A stretch of DNA of 64,000 nucleotides from Serratia quinivorans (GCA_900457075.1 UGYN01000002.1:310001-374000), one strand, 5' to 3'. Shown: positions 1 to 8,328, numbered from the stretch's first letter. The notes: generated from the letters alone by a model not told the origin. Made by a program: numbers and translations.

Positions 1-1
1 C

Positions 2-409
2 TGCGCCAGTTGCCACCAGCCGGACGGCAGCGGCAGTAAAAATCAGGCTTACCCTTCGCTGTTCAATAACACGGCCACCGGTTCAGGTAACCCGGCCAAC
101 CTGATCTCGGCGATTCTGTTCGGCGTTGAACGAAGGGTTGGCGGTGAACACGTGCTGATGCCGAACTTTGGCCCCCAGTCGTATGTTAATCCTCTAAACG
201 ACCAGCAGATTGCCGCTATCAGCAATTATGTCCTGCAGCAGTATGGCAATCCTGCGGTTAAGGTCAGCGCCACGGACGTCGCCGTATTGCGGCAAGGTGG
301 CCCGATCCCGCTGCTGGCCCGGTTGCAGCCTTATATGGCTCCGGCAATCGGCTTGGCGGTACTGGCCTTGCTCATCCTGGTCTGGCTGGTAGGGAGAAAA
401 CGGCGTTAA
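2..409 (+). CDS. C-terminal part of a membrane-anchored c-type cytochrome (alcohol/gluconate dehydrogenase type)
   Basis: The reading frame is open from the left edge, so the 5' end is missing. The visible 135 residues start with a CASCH haem-binding motif. A Met in the stretch LMPNFG is the likely axial ligand. A C-terminal membrane segment (PAIGLAVLALLILVWLV) ends in GRKRR. This layout matches the last haem domain of the multihaem cytochrome c subunit of membrane alcohol or gluconate 2-dehydrogenases, which pass electrons from a periplasmic dehydrogenase to ubiquinone. The family is inferred from the motif and tail only; the partner subunits would lie to the left of the window. Confidence 0.75.
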   Translation, partial: CASCHQPDGSGSKNQAYPSLFNNTATGSGNPANLISAILFGVERRVGGEHVLMPNFGPQSYVNPLNDQQIAAISNYVLQQYGNPAVKVSATDVAVLRQGGPIPLLARLQPYMAPAIGLAVLALLILVWLVGRKRR

Positions 410-420
410 ATGCTGTGACT

Positions 421-448
421 GCAGGCTGGGGAGCTATCCCCGGCTTGC
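421..448. terminator. GC-rich hairpin after the cytochrome gene
   Basis: An imperfect 11-bp stem (GCAGGCTGGGG against CCCCGGCTTGC, with G-T pairs) has a 6-nt loop and begins 11 nt after the cytochrome stop codon. No strong T-run follows, so it may be a weak terminator or an mRNA-stabilising hairpin. Confidence 0.4.
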
Positions 449-516
449 AGGTTTGGCCGCAAGCCACGCAGGGATAGTTTTTGCCTTCATCCTGAGGAAT
501 TCGGCATGGGGCGCTT

Positions 517-732
517 TTACTGAGTTTGATTTTCCACACGGGTGATGCCGTGTTTCTTCATCACTTCTTCCATGGTCAGATTTTCATCATCCGGCGTTTC
601 GTCAATGACAACATCTTGCGGACGAACATAAGGTTTGGTGGCACGTTTAAACATCCACCACCAAACGAACACCAGAAACGCACCGGACTTCAGAAAGATC
701 ATGGTCCACAATGCTATTTGATACCAGGTCAT
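517..732 (-). CDS. small inner-membrane protein of unknown function
   Basis: This predicted 71-residue protein begins MTWYQIALWTMIFLKSG. One hydrophobic segment at about residues 6-28 is followed by basic residues and an acidic, polar tail (VIDETPDDENLTMEEVMKKHG). The start was placed at the second ATG because GGAG lies six bases upstream of it; the ATG four codons earlier overlaps that site. The gene is convergent with the cytochrome gene and divergent from the BCCT transporter. I do not recognise the family. The topology suggests an N-out single-span protein with a cytoplasmic tail, which is inference. Confidence 0.6.
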   Translation of the reverse strand: MTWYQIALWTMIFLKSGAFLVFVWWWMFKRATKPYVRPQDVVIDETPDDENLTMEEVMKKHGITRVENQTQ

Positions 733-744
733 CTCTATCTCCAT

Positions 745-1194
745 GAAAGAGTTAAACGCGATCGCGTCGCGCTATTTTACCCTCTGTATGACTCTGATCA
801 AGCGCCAACGGCACATCCCTCTGGTTCAAGCCGCTGTTATAGGGGTTTCTCTCATGAACTGCTCTACCCAGCCGCTAAAAGGCTCTTTCCTACCACTGAC
901 GCCCGGCAGCCGCAGTCTGCGGTGGTATTGAAGTACATACAGGCATTACTCGGCCAAGCTGTCTTTTCTCTTCGAAAAGAGTGAATTGTCTTTTCTGAGC
1001 GCCCTCTTTTCATATAGCGAAAACATCTAATAAAACCACTTAAAATAGCCGTTTTAACCAAAAAATGTTAATTAGCTCGTTTTTTCGCTATACTCGCCGA
1101 GTTAAATTTCTCGGGCAGCCGTTCGCCCACTTTTTATGGAGCTGTTTTAAAGGATTAACCCCCATTCCCTAACGGACTAGCTAGAAGGTATTCT
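745..1194. other. intergenic region upstream of the BCCT transporter
   Basis: This 450-bp gap holds the divergent promoters of the small membrane protein and the transporter. A short hairpin (TCTTTTC / GAAAAGA, 962-980) is visible, and the last 150 bp are AT-rich. AGAAGG sits just upstream of the transporter start. No convincing gene is present. Confidence 0.5.
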
Positions 1195-3189
1195 ATGAGC
1201 CAAAACGACACTGAAATTGTGGCACGTCGTAGCCATATCAATCCTCCGGTATTTTTTATTTCTGCCGCTTTAATCATCGTCCTGGTGGCCTTTGCCGCCC
1301 TTTACCCCGAGTTGGCCGATCGCAAATTCAAAGCGTTGCAACTGGGTATTTTCACTAACGCCAGCTGGTTTTATATTCTGGCGGTGGCATTGATCCTGAT
1401 GAGCGTGACCTATCTGGGTTTGTCGCGTTATGGCAATATCAAGCTCGGGCCGGATCACGCCCAGCCAGACTTTAGCTATGTATCCTGGTTCGCCATGCTG
1501 TTTTCCGCCGGGATGGGCATTGGCCTGATGTTCTTTGGCGTAGCCGAACCCGTAATGCATTACCTTTCTCCCCCAGTCGGAACGCCGGAAACAGTGGAAG
1601 CGGCTAAACAGGCCATGCGCCTAACCTTCTTCCACTGGGGCCTGCACGCCTGGGCAATCTACGCCATCGTGGCGTTGATCCTGGCCTTCTTCAGCTATCG
1701 CCACGGCCTGCCGCTGACGCTGCGTTCCGCGCTGTATCCGATTATCGGCGATCGCATCTATGGGCCAATTGGCCACGCGGTAGATATTTTTGCGGTGATA
1801 GGTACCGTGTTCGGTGTCGCAACCTCGCTGGGCTACGGTGTGTTGCAGGTTAACGCCGGTCTTAACCACCTGTTTGGCTTGCCGATCAACGCAACGGTGC
1901 AGGTGATTCTGATCGTGGTGATCACCGGGTTGGCTACGCTGTCAGTGGTTTCCGGGCTGGATAAAGGCATCCGCATTCTGTCCGAATTAAACCTCGGCCT
2001 GGCGGTGTTGCTGCTGGTGCTGGTGGCTGCGCTCGGCCCGACCGTGCTGCTGTTAAAATCCTTTGTCGAAAATACCGGCGGTTATCTCTCTGACATCGTC
2101 AGCAAGACCTTTAACCTGTATGCCTATGAGCCGAAGTCCAGTAACTGGCTGGGCGGTTGGACACTGCTGTATTGGGGCTGGTGGTTGTCATGGTCGCCTT
2201 TCGTCGGCATGTTTATCGCCCGCGTTTCACGCGGACGTACCATCCGTGAATTCGTTACCGGCGTGCTGTTCGTCCCTGCCGGCTTTACGCTACTGTGGAT
2301 GACCGTGTTCGGTAACAGTGCCATTAATCTGATCATGGCCGAAGGTGCGCGTGATTTGGCTAACACGGTGCAAAATGACGTAGCACTGGCACTGTTCAAC
2401 TTCCTGGAACACTTCCCGTTTTCTAATATTCTGTCGTTTATCGCGATGGCCATGGTGGTAGTGTTCTTCGTCACCTCAGCGGATTCGGGAGCGATGGTGG
2501 TAGATACCCTGGCTTCCGGGGGTACCGACCAAACTCCGGTCTGGCAGCGGATTTTCTGGGCAGGCATGATGGGCCTGGTCGCCATTGCCTTGCTGCTCGC
2601 CGGTGGGCTGAGCGCGCTGCAAACCGTGACCATCGCCAGTGCCCTGCCGTTCTCGATGATCTTGCTGGTGTCGATCTACGGGCTGTTAAAAGCCTTGCGT
2701 ATCGATGCCCACAAACGCGACAGCCAGACGACGACCACGATTGCACCGACTGCCGCACGCAATCCGATCTCATGGCAACGGCGTTTACGCAATATTGCTT
2801 ATTTCCCTAAACGCTCACAGGTCAAACGCTTTGTCGGTGAAGTGGTTCAGCCGGCGATGGCGCTGGTGGAAGCCGAATTGGCCAAACAGAGCACCACCTC
2901 CTCGATTGACGATTCACAGGACGATCGTATCCGTTTCGAAGTCGATTTGGGTGAAGACCTGAACTTTGTCTATGAGGTTCGCCTGCGGGCTTACATTCAA
3001 CCGGCCTTTGCGCTGGCGGGCTTGAAAGACGAAGAGCGTGATGAGGAACATAAGTACTATCGGGGTGAAGTCCACCTGAAGGAAGGGGGCCAGGATTACG
3101 ATGTGATGGGCTGGACGCAAGAACAGATCATTCACGATATTCTCGACCAGTACGAGAAACACCTGCACTTCCTGCACCTGGTCCGCTAG
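1195..3189 (+). CDS. betT: BCCT-family choline/betaine transporter, BetT type
   Basis: The 664-residue protein aligns along its length with E. coli BetT, a proton-driven choline importer. About 12 membrane segments fill residues 20-500. The BCCT signature is clear: the glycine-rich stretch GMGIGLMFFGVAEPV, and the tryptophan-rich WTLLYWGWWLSWSPFVG segment that forms the substrate cage in this family. A long cytoplasmic C-terminal domain (about 510-664) is typical of BetT and takes part in osmotic activation. AGAAGG precedes the ATG. No betIBA genes are nearby, so the substrate could be choline, glycine betaine or another quaternary amine. BetT is the best sequence match. Confidence 0.85.
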   Translation: MSQNDTEIVARRSHINPPVFFISAALIIVLVAFAALYPELADRKFKALQLGIFTNASWFYILAVALILMSVTYLGLSRYGNIKLGPDHAQPDFSYVSWFAMLFSAGMGIGLMFFGVAEPVMHYLSPPVGTPETVEAAKQAMRLTFFHWGLHAWAIYAIVALILAFFSYRHGLPLTLRSALYPIIGDRIYGPIGHAVDIFAVIGTVFGVATSLGYGVLQVNAGLNHLFGLPINATVQVILIVVITGLATLSVVSGLDKGIRILSELNLGLAVLLLVLVAALGPTVLLLKSFVENTGGYLSDIVSKTFNLYAYEPKSSNWLGGWTLLYWGWWLSWSPFVGMFIARVSRGRTIREFVTGVLFVPAGFTLLWMTVFGNSAINLIMAEGARDLANTVQNDVALALFNFLEHFPFSNILSFIAMAMVVVFFVTSADSGAMVVDTLASGGTDQTPVWQRIFWAGMMGLVAIALLLAGGLSALQTVTIASALPFSMILLVSIYGLLKALRIDAHKRDSQTTTTIAPTAARNPISWQRRLRNIAYFPKRSQVKRFVGEVVQPAMALVEAELAKQSTTSSIDDSQDDRIRFEVDLGEDLNFVYEVRLRAYIQPAFALAGLKDEERDEEHKYYRGEVHLKEGGQDYDVMGWTQEQIIHDILDQYEKHLHFLHLVR

Positions 3190-3212
3190 TAGCCTGCGCT
3201 ACTATTCTATTC

Positions 3213-3236
3213 AGCCGCCCCATCCGGGGCGGTTTA
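3213..3236 (+). terminator. terminator of the BCCT gene (first copy of a repeated hairpin)
   Basis: A perfect stem-loop, CCGCCCC AT CCGGGGCGG-like, followed by TTTA, starts 24 bases after the transporter stop. The same 21-nt hairpin core recurs at 3375-3400. Confidence 0.7.
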
Positions 3237-3244
3237 GGTTGCTG

Positions 3245-3280
3245 ACAAAGCAGGAAAAAGCGTGGTTTTTCCTGCTTTGT
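3245..3280. repeat. perfect 15-bp inverted repeat
   Basis: ACAAAGCAGGAAAAA and its exact complement flank a 6-nt loop (GCGTGG). With T-rich sequence on one arm and A-rich on the other, it could terminate transcription from either side. It lies between the two copies of the repeated terminator. Confidence 0.7.
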
Positions 3281-3291
3281 GGTGATCAGCC

Positions 3292-3313
3292 GAAAATCAA
3301 TGAATTGATTTTC
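3292..3313. repeat. perfect 9-bp inverted repeat
   Basis: GAAAATCAA and TTGATTTTC flank a 4-nt loop (TGAA). It is AT-rich and sits 12 bases after the 15-bp inverted repeat. The function is unknown. Confidence 0.55.
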
Positions 3314-3374
3314 CTTATTTTTTATTTATCGACCTCTACTCGCTCTATTCAGGAATGAGTTTGTCATCAGTCTG

Positions 3375-3400
3375 AACCGCCCCATCCGGGGCGGTTTTTG
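3375..3400. terminator. second copy of the repeated terminator hairpin
   Basis: The hairpin core is the same as at 3213-3236 but is followed by TTTTT, a canonical terminator on the plus strand. The remaining sequence up to the vasL stop at 3518 holds no gene. Confidence 0.7.
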
Positions 3401-3517
3401 CTTCCAGTAAATCCCTGACATGTTGTTCACTGTTATCGGGTTTGATGGTTCGCAGCCACTTGCAGAGCTTATGATCACGATAATGAACTGAATTGATTAC
3501 AATTTTTAGCACCATTT

Positions 3518-4909
3518 TTATTTTGATGCTTTCAGTTTTATTTCAGCATAACGGGCGGTCAGTTGCTTCAGATGCACTTCCAATTGGGCCCAGCCAGCAA
3601 CAGGTAAAGGTTCTCCCACAGGGTTTGCTGACAATGCTCGCAGTTGCTCTTCTGCCGGTATGGATTGGTTAAATGACTGCATGGTTGAAAATACCACTGA
3701 TTTCAGCTCACTGACCGTCATGTATTTACCCTTCTGCTCATCCAGCCCGCTCAGCCGGTCACTCAGTTGCTGTAGCTTCGTCATCCCTTGATGCCAACCA
3801 TTCAGGTTTTCTGTCGGTATGCCGGCAGCGTTCAACTGCCGTTGCCACTGTTGTACCAGAGGTTTAGCCTGCTCCGGCCAAAGCGCCTGAGCCTGTTCTA
3901 CGAGCTGCCGACTGTAGGCAATATTCCAGTCAGGAGGCAATTGATCCAGCCGGGCAAGCTGCTGCTGTGTTTGCGCGATTCCAGTTTGTGGCAACGGAGA
4001 TTGCTGACGCAACATATCCAACTGCTCGGGCGTGAGTGTTGCGGGTAACGGCGCCAGGGATGCAGCAAACTGAGTCTGTAGCGGGTCAGATCGGTGCAAG
4101 ACATGCCAGCCCCACACCGTTGCCGCACTTATCACCAGCATGGAACACATCCCGGCGGTAAAGAAATACCACTTTTTTGCCGGAACCGGCACCGCTGCCA
4201 GTACTTCCACATGCGCCTGGTGTTCTGGTTGCGTTACGTACACCCATTTCACTGGACTGGCCGGTGCGTCTTTCTCTGCAACCGGAATAGCAGAGTGGGC
4301 TGCAGATGATATTCCTGAATCATTCATTGTCGCCGTAGGCAGCACAATTCCGGGCTGAATAACAACATCAGAACCCAATGCGCCGTCACTGTTTTCCAGC
4401 CGAACGGCACTGTTATGCATCAGGGTACGCAAGGTATCGAACTGGCTCAGGTGCTTGAGCTCCAGGCGCTGTAATATCGCCCCCAGGCTGGCAAGCTGCT
4501 GTTCTGCAAGATAAAGCTGGCTAAGGTCACTGTAATTCAGGGGGAGAGTACGCATCAGTTGTTGTATACGCTGGCTCAGACCGCTGAGGATTTCCATCCG
4601 CGCATGTACCGGCTGCGGCCAGAGCGCCCCCCACTGGTGGCTTATCAGGGCCTCCAGGATGGATAATCCTTCATTCAGACCAAACAGCCCGGCCAATTGC
4701 GTACGGGCCAATGTGTACCAGGCTGCCGTCTGTAGCTCCACGCCATTTTGTTCAAACAGCGAAAGACAGAGTTTTTCAGCATAACGCCAGTTCACATCCG
4801 GACGCGCCGGATGTGACAGTTTGCTCAGCTCATCGCGCAGGGCAGCATAATCCGGCAATGTTCGCGGATCGTTGCCGGTTTTAATTTTACGGGAGGGAAT
4901 GTCATTCAT
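3518..4909 (-). CDS. vasL: type VI secretion accessory protein VasL (ImpA-N domain)
   Basis: The 463-residue protein has an N-terminal ImpA_N-like domain (about 10-150; GNDPRTLPDYAALRDELSK and the WYTLARTQLAGLFG region). One membrane segment follows at about residue 250-270 (FFTAGMCSMLVISAATVWGW), then a C-terminal helical VasL-type domain. VasL proteins are TssA relatives found at the end of enterobacterial type VI clusters and are anchored in the inner membrane. It is the last gene of the minus-strand run tssB-tssG'-tssJ-tssE-(YHYH)-vasL. The reading frame looks intact, but most of the machine it would serve is missing here. Confidence 0.8.
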   Translation of the reverse strand: MNDIPSRKIKTGNDPRTLPDYAALRDELSKLSHPARPDVNWRYAEKLCLSLFEQNGVELQTAAWYTLARTQLAGLFGLNEGLSILEALISHQWGALWPQPVHARMEILSGLSQRIQQLMRTLPLNYSDLSQLYLAEQQLASLGAILQRLELKHLSQFDTLRTLMHNSAVRLENSDGALGSDVVIQPGIVLPTATMNDSGISSAAHSAIPVAEKDAPASPVKWVYVTQPEHQAHVEVLAAVPVPAKKWYFFTAGMCSMLVISAATVWGWHVLHRSDPLQTQFAASLAPLPATLTPEQLDMLRQQSPLPQTGIAQTQQQLARLDQLPPDWNIAYSRQLVEQAQALWPEQAKPLVQQWQRQLNAAGIPTENLNGWHQGMTKLQQLSDRLSGLDEQKGKYMTVSELKSVVFSTMQSFNQSIPAEEQLRALSANPVGEPLPVAGWAQLEVHLKQLTARYAEIKLKASK

Positions 4910-4971
4910 GACCAGATATCCATTTGATCTGCATACAGAATTGGAGAGTTACCATATCGTTTCGCCCTCTT

Positions 4972-5409
4972 TCAGGGGTTAATCAGTTCTCTCCCCGTGC
5001 TTCTGTCCAGGCACCGCCTGGTAACAGCCTCCCAATAGGCATTGAAATTTTTGCTGTTGATACATTGCGCATGAACATCGGGTGGTGGTGCGACGGGATC
5101 TGGCCTGGAGTTGCCAATGCCTTTATCTCTCCTGGCCGAGCCTGTTTTAGTTTTACTCACCCCATTCTCTTTTTTAGTCGAATGCGGCTTTGCTTTTTTG
5201 GCCGGGGCTACCGTCGTTTTATTATCCGATTGCTTATCCTGACCATAATAATCAACGCGTCGGCTTTTGCTGCCGTGGCAATGATATTCACCAGTTTTAC
5301 GGTTGGTATGGCAGCCATCCGCGTTGGTTCGTCCGGGGTGTGCCATGACTGGCGTGGTGATCATGATGCAGAGCAACAGCGGCAGCTTAAGGCCGGTTTG
5401 CAGTTTCAT
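4972..5409 (-). CDS. secreted His/Cys-motif protein (YHYH-type) inside the type VI locus
   Basis: The 145-residue protein starts with a signal peptide (MKLQTGLKLPLLLCIMITTPVMA). A short motif follows: HPGRTNADGC, then TNRKTGEYHCH, with Cys and His residues arranged as in small secreted YHYH-domain proteins. The middle (about 55-105) is Lys/Ser-rich and low in complexity. The end carries two more Cys residues (AQCINSKNFNAYWEAVTRRC), so disulfides or metal binding are likely in the periplasm. It lies 52 bases after tssE and 62 before vasL on the same strand, so it is probably co-transcribed. Its role is unknown; I cannot say whether it belongs to the secretion machine. Confidence 0.6.
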   Translation of the reverse strand: MKLQTGLKLPLLLCIMITTPVMAHPGRTNADGCHTNRKTGEYHCHGSKSRRVDYYGQDKQSDNKTTVAPAKKAKPHSTKKENGVSKTKTGSARRDKGIGNSRPDPVAPPPDVHAQCINSKNFNAYWEAVTRRCLDRSTGRELINP

Positions 5410-5461
5410 TTGGAATATCCCTATAAGTTAAAAGGCGCTGACCTCTTCTGTTTTCTTGAGT

Positions 5462-5911
5462 TTACGGTGAATTATCAAGATACTGCTGTTGTTTCAAGTG
5501 GCGTAACAACACCCGCCCCTCAGGCATAAATTCGGTGCCATAGCGCACCAGACCTATGCCCTTCAGCTCTGCATCAATGGCGTAACGCAGTTCACCGGGC
5601 TGAGCCTGTTCCAGTATCACCACGGCAACGTTTTTCAGGCGGGGTTCATATTTCAGCAAAACGGATGTCAGCGTGCCCATCAGTTGATGTGAGGTACCCG
5701 GCATCCCCTGCAGGATTTTCGCCATATCAGGTAGACCATAATCGGGTAAATGGGCCAGCGTCCCGGCGCGACAGTTGAGGATGCGCTGCATATTGTCCAG
5801 CACCGACAGAATGAACTGATTTTCTTCGCTAACCTGATGGAGGCCGAGGCCGCCGGCGAAATTGCCGACCAGCATTTCATACAACGACGGGGGATTATGT
5901 CCCTGAGGCAT
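5462..5911 (-). CDS. tssE: type VI secretion baseplate wedge protein TssE
   Basis: This 149-residue, gp25-like protein carries the family core ILNCRAGTLAHLPDYGLPD at about residues 45-63. TssE forms part of the wedge with TssF and TssG and helps start sheath polymerisation. Its ATG overlaps the stop of tssJ (TAATG), which indicates translational coupling. The length is usual for the family. TssF is not present in the window and TssG is truncated, so TssE has no complete wedge partner here. Confidence 0.88.
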   Translation of the reverse strand: MPQGHNPPSLYEMLVGNFAGGLGLHQVSEENQFILSVLDNMQRILNCRAGTLAHLPDYGLPDMAKILQGMPGTSHQLMGTLTSVLLKYEPRLKNVAVVILEQAQPGELRYAIDAELKGIGLVRYGTEFMPEGRVLLRHLKQQQYLDNSP

Positions 5912-6456
5912 TAATCGTCCTTAGCGGGTAGCAATGTCAGATAGTTATTCCCGGCCTCCAGGATGCGCGGCTTATCCGGGTCCAGCTCTTCACGCTCAAT
6001 CACCCGCCTCCAGGTGTTACTAACCAAATCCGGATGGCGGAACAGTCCCGCGACCGCCACAAACTTCGCATCGGCTTCCATGGGCATATTAAGGCTGGCA
6101 TCGCCGCCCGGCTTCACCACCACATCGCGGGTGGCCAGCAAATCGGTTTTCAGGAGGGTGTCGCCGTCTTTCAGCAGTTGCTGATACACCGTCTTGTCGA
6201 AGGTTTTGCGGTCTTTCAACTGGTAAACGCGCACCACAACCGGCTCAGACAGCGAATTGCTCTCTCGGGCATCGGTATTGAGCGCCTCGCGCGCGGTAAA
6301 ATCCAGATGCAGAATTTTAATCTTCTTGTAAAAAACGGCGGTGAAGGCCGACTTTGTGCCGTCCGTGACGCTCTGCGTCACCCCACAGCCCGTCAGGCTG
6401 AACGCCAGCAGCGCGAGCTGCCAGCGTACGGTTTTAGTCAAATTGGTAGGTAACAC
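5911..6456 (-). CDS. tssJ: type VI secretion outer-membrane lipoprotein TssJ
   Basis: The 181-residue precursor has a signal peptide ending in the lipobox LTGC (Cys24), followed by the beta-sandwich domain typical of TssJ/SciN (about 45-175, with LDFTAREALN and SEPVVVRVYQLKD). TssJ sits in the outer membrane and contacts the TssM C-terminus. It overlaps the end of the upstream tssG remnant by 23 bases. No tssM or tssL is present in the window. Confidence 0.88.
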   Translation of the reverse strand: MLPTNLTKTVRWQLALLAFSLTGCGVTQSVTDGTKSAFTAVFYKKIKILHLDFTAREALNTDARESNSLSEPVVVRVYQLKDRKTFDKTVYQQLLKDGDTLLKTDLLATRDVVVKPGGDASLNMPMEADAKFVAVAGLFRHPDLVSNTWRRVIEREELDPDKPRILEAGNNYLTLLPAKDD

Positions 6457-6967
6457 GTCGGTTTCCTTGTTGTGGTGTGGCGGGCTTCATGCCGTGGTAA
6501 TAGCCCAGATCCGTCGTAAAGGTCTGCGGGATGTCGTCCGGAAACAGGTCCCCTTCCGCGCCCAACACAGCATTCATCCCCAGCCAGAAAGGGCCATCAC
6601 CCAGCGGCGGGACGGTCAGCAGGCGGGTACTGACTCTGAGCTGGATTTTTGCCTTAAACCGCCAGCCCAGATAGACCCGCAGCATCACCAGCAAATCCTG
6701 ATACAGCAGACCATCCGGCTTCCAGCCCTGCGCTTCCTGCTCGTTATCCGTTGAAAGCACAATCAGCAACTGGCTGTTGGCGTCCATCGCTTCATCACCG
6801 AGCGGCGTGTCGCCATCCAGCAGAAAGTCCTCATCACCGTAAAATCCCAGCGGCTGCCCGTCCTGGAATTTCGGGCCGTGGCGCAGGCTGACGACCTGTA
6901 GCCAGGTGTCTTGCAGCAGGGCATCGATATCAATGGACGCGGCTGTCCCGCGTTGACGTTCACTCAT
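6434..6967 (-). pseudogene. tssG: C-terminal remnant of type VI baseplate protein TssG
   Basis: The 177-residue frame (MSERQRGTAASIDIDALLQ...) aligns only with the C-terminal half of TssG. Visible family features are the LGDEAMDANSQ region, VMLRVYLGW and the terminal PPLGDGPFWLGMNAVLG segment. Complete TssG is usually about 300-360 residues, and the conserved N-terminal half is absent. Just upstream, another frame reads GEPELELFAVLRT and stops at TGA overlapping this ATG, so the tail of a different gene or frame may be preserved. The frame begins 33 bases after the tssB stop. I infer that a large deletion removed everything between tssB and mid-tssG. A shortened but translated protein cannot be excluded. 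Confidence 0.6.
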
Positions 6968-7000
6968 GTTCTCAGCACCGCAAAGAGTTCAAGCTCCGGC

Positions 7001-7507
7001 TCACCAAGCATATGCTTGCTTCGGTGCCAGAGCAGACAGCTCACTACGCAGTTCAGCGCTAAGCGCCGGGTCGAGCAGGATTTTTTCCAGCTCTTTGCGG
7101 AAAGCCTGGTTATCCAACAGGTTGGCTTTCAGGTCGCGGAGAAGATTGCGCATGGCAAGCATGGCTTTAAGCTGGGGGATCTGGCGGGCTACCTGCTCCG
7201 GTGTGAAATCGTTCATCTCACGGAAAGTCAGGCTGACGTTCTCTTCGCTACTGTCACCGGCCAGGGTGTTTTCAACGGAAAGATTTATGGAGGGAGAGAA
7301 TTCTGCCAACACGCTGTCAAAATTGTTTTTATTAACGTTGACCTTTTCACGCTCAGATAGCGGGCGTTGCTCGGCACCATTGCTGTAATCCCCCACCACC
7401 ATCAGCTTAAGGGGCAATTCGGTTTTCTTCTGAGCACCACCGGTGTGCAGATCGAGTTTTATGTTGACGCGAGCTTTGGGGATCTCGGACTGATAGGAGT
7501 TAGACAT
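7001..7507 (-). CDS. tssB: type VI secretion sheath small subunit TssB (VipA)
   Basis: The 168-residue protein has the hallmark TssB start (YQSEIPKARVNIKLDLHTGGAQKKTELPLKLMVVGDYS) and the helical end (ARQIPQLKAMLAMRNLLRDLKANLLDN). TssB pairs with TssC to form the contractile sheath. AGGGACAG precedes the ATG. The last residues (QAYAW) are unlike the usual short end after LAPK and fall in a palindrome, which suggests the original 3' end was replaced. tssC, which normally follows directly, is absent. Confidence 0.88.
   Translation of the reverse strand: MSNSYQSEIPKARVNIKLDLHTGGAQKKTELPLKLMVVGDYSNGAEQRPLSEREKVNVNKNNFDSVLAEFSPSINLSVENTLAGDSSEENVSLTFREMNDFTPEQVARQIPQLKAMLAMRNLLRDLKANLLDNQAFRKELEKILLDPALSAELRSELSALAPKQAYAW
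7005..7018. repeat. 14-bp perfect palindrome at the tssB/tssG' junction
   Basis: CAAGCATATGCTTG is an exact palindrome covering the last four sense codons of tssB (KQAYAW*). It lies where the deleted part of the type VI locus should begin and may mark the deletion point. Confidence 0.6.
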
Positions 7508-8291
7508 GGCTGTCCCTGTTCTATGGAATGATAGAAATGGTCAATGCCACTGAGTAATTAATAAGAAATGCTTATCTTGCCAAAACAACATCCCTGCTCG
7601 TGCCATCCGGCACAAATCAAAACTGGGGTCAAAAGCGAGCGCATTCCATTCACTAGCGAGCATGACACAGTACTTTCAGGTCTTTATCTGAAAAGTGATA
7701 ATTTCAGAATATTACCTATTGATTGGAGTTTAAAAATGTTAACGGTATGATTGGAAATTGAATTTTGTAACAAATAATTACAGCCAGGGGATTTAACAAT
7801 AAAAGATCATCAAATTGATTTATAAGAACTTTCGCATAAAGATACCACAAACCGCATGGGGTAAGGGTGTGCGGCAAATGATCAATTAGACTTAAGATCA
7901 GCATTGGGTGAATTTCAACCGCCTTGCGAGAAAAGTCTGATTTTATAATTTTTTAAAAAAATGCGAGGCCGCGCATGACTGAACAAGCAAAAAGATAACG
8001 GCCCGCCTCGCTAGCAAGACCTTTGCCTTTCACTTAAATGATGTTTACTTATTTTCGCAGAGTGGAGTTCGAGAAGAAATCATTGGTTGTACAACCCGGA
8101 GGACGTTTTCTGTTTCAGTTGATGGCAGTGAACCGATCGCCTTCAATGATGTGCTCTCGTGGGCTGGGGTAGGCAACGTGCGCGTTACCAGGGGGGAAGC
8201 TGCGTAACCTGTCCGATGTATTTTCAGGGCTGGCAGCGCGAGCCAGAGGGATTGGCATGCTGAATGGCATGCCGAGGGAAAAACAAAATAA
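7508..8291. other. intergenic region between tssB and tRNA-Ser
   Basis: About 780 bp without a supported gene. The first 420 bp are AT-rich and probably hold the type VI promoter. From 8050 to 8280 the sequence is GC-richer, with open stretches on both strands but no recognisable protein. It may be an old gene remnant. I see no integrase or attachment-site duplication beside the tRNA. Confidence 0.45.
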
Positions 8292-8320
8292 AAAACCCCG
8301 CGCTCAGAGAGCACGGGGTC
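8292..8320 (-). terminator. terminator of the tRNA-Ser gene
   Basis: On the minus strand a stem (CCCCGTGCTC ... GCGCGGGG) is followed by TTTTTT, nine bases downstream of the tRNA. Confidence 0.75.
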
Positions 8321-8328
8321 ATAATTTA

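Noticed and set aside
526..984. Plus-strand frame of 152 codons over the small membrane protein gene
   Set aside because: No family features or ribosome site; the minus-strand gene has a good Shine-Dalgarno and membrane segment.
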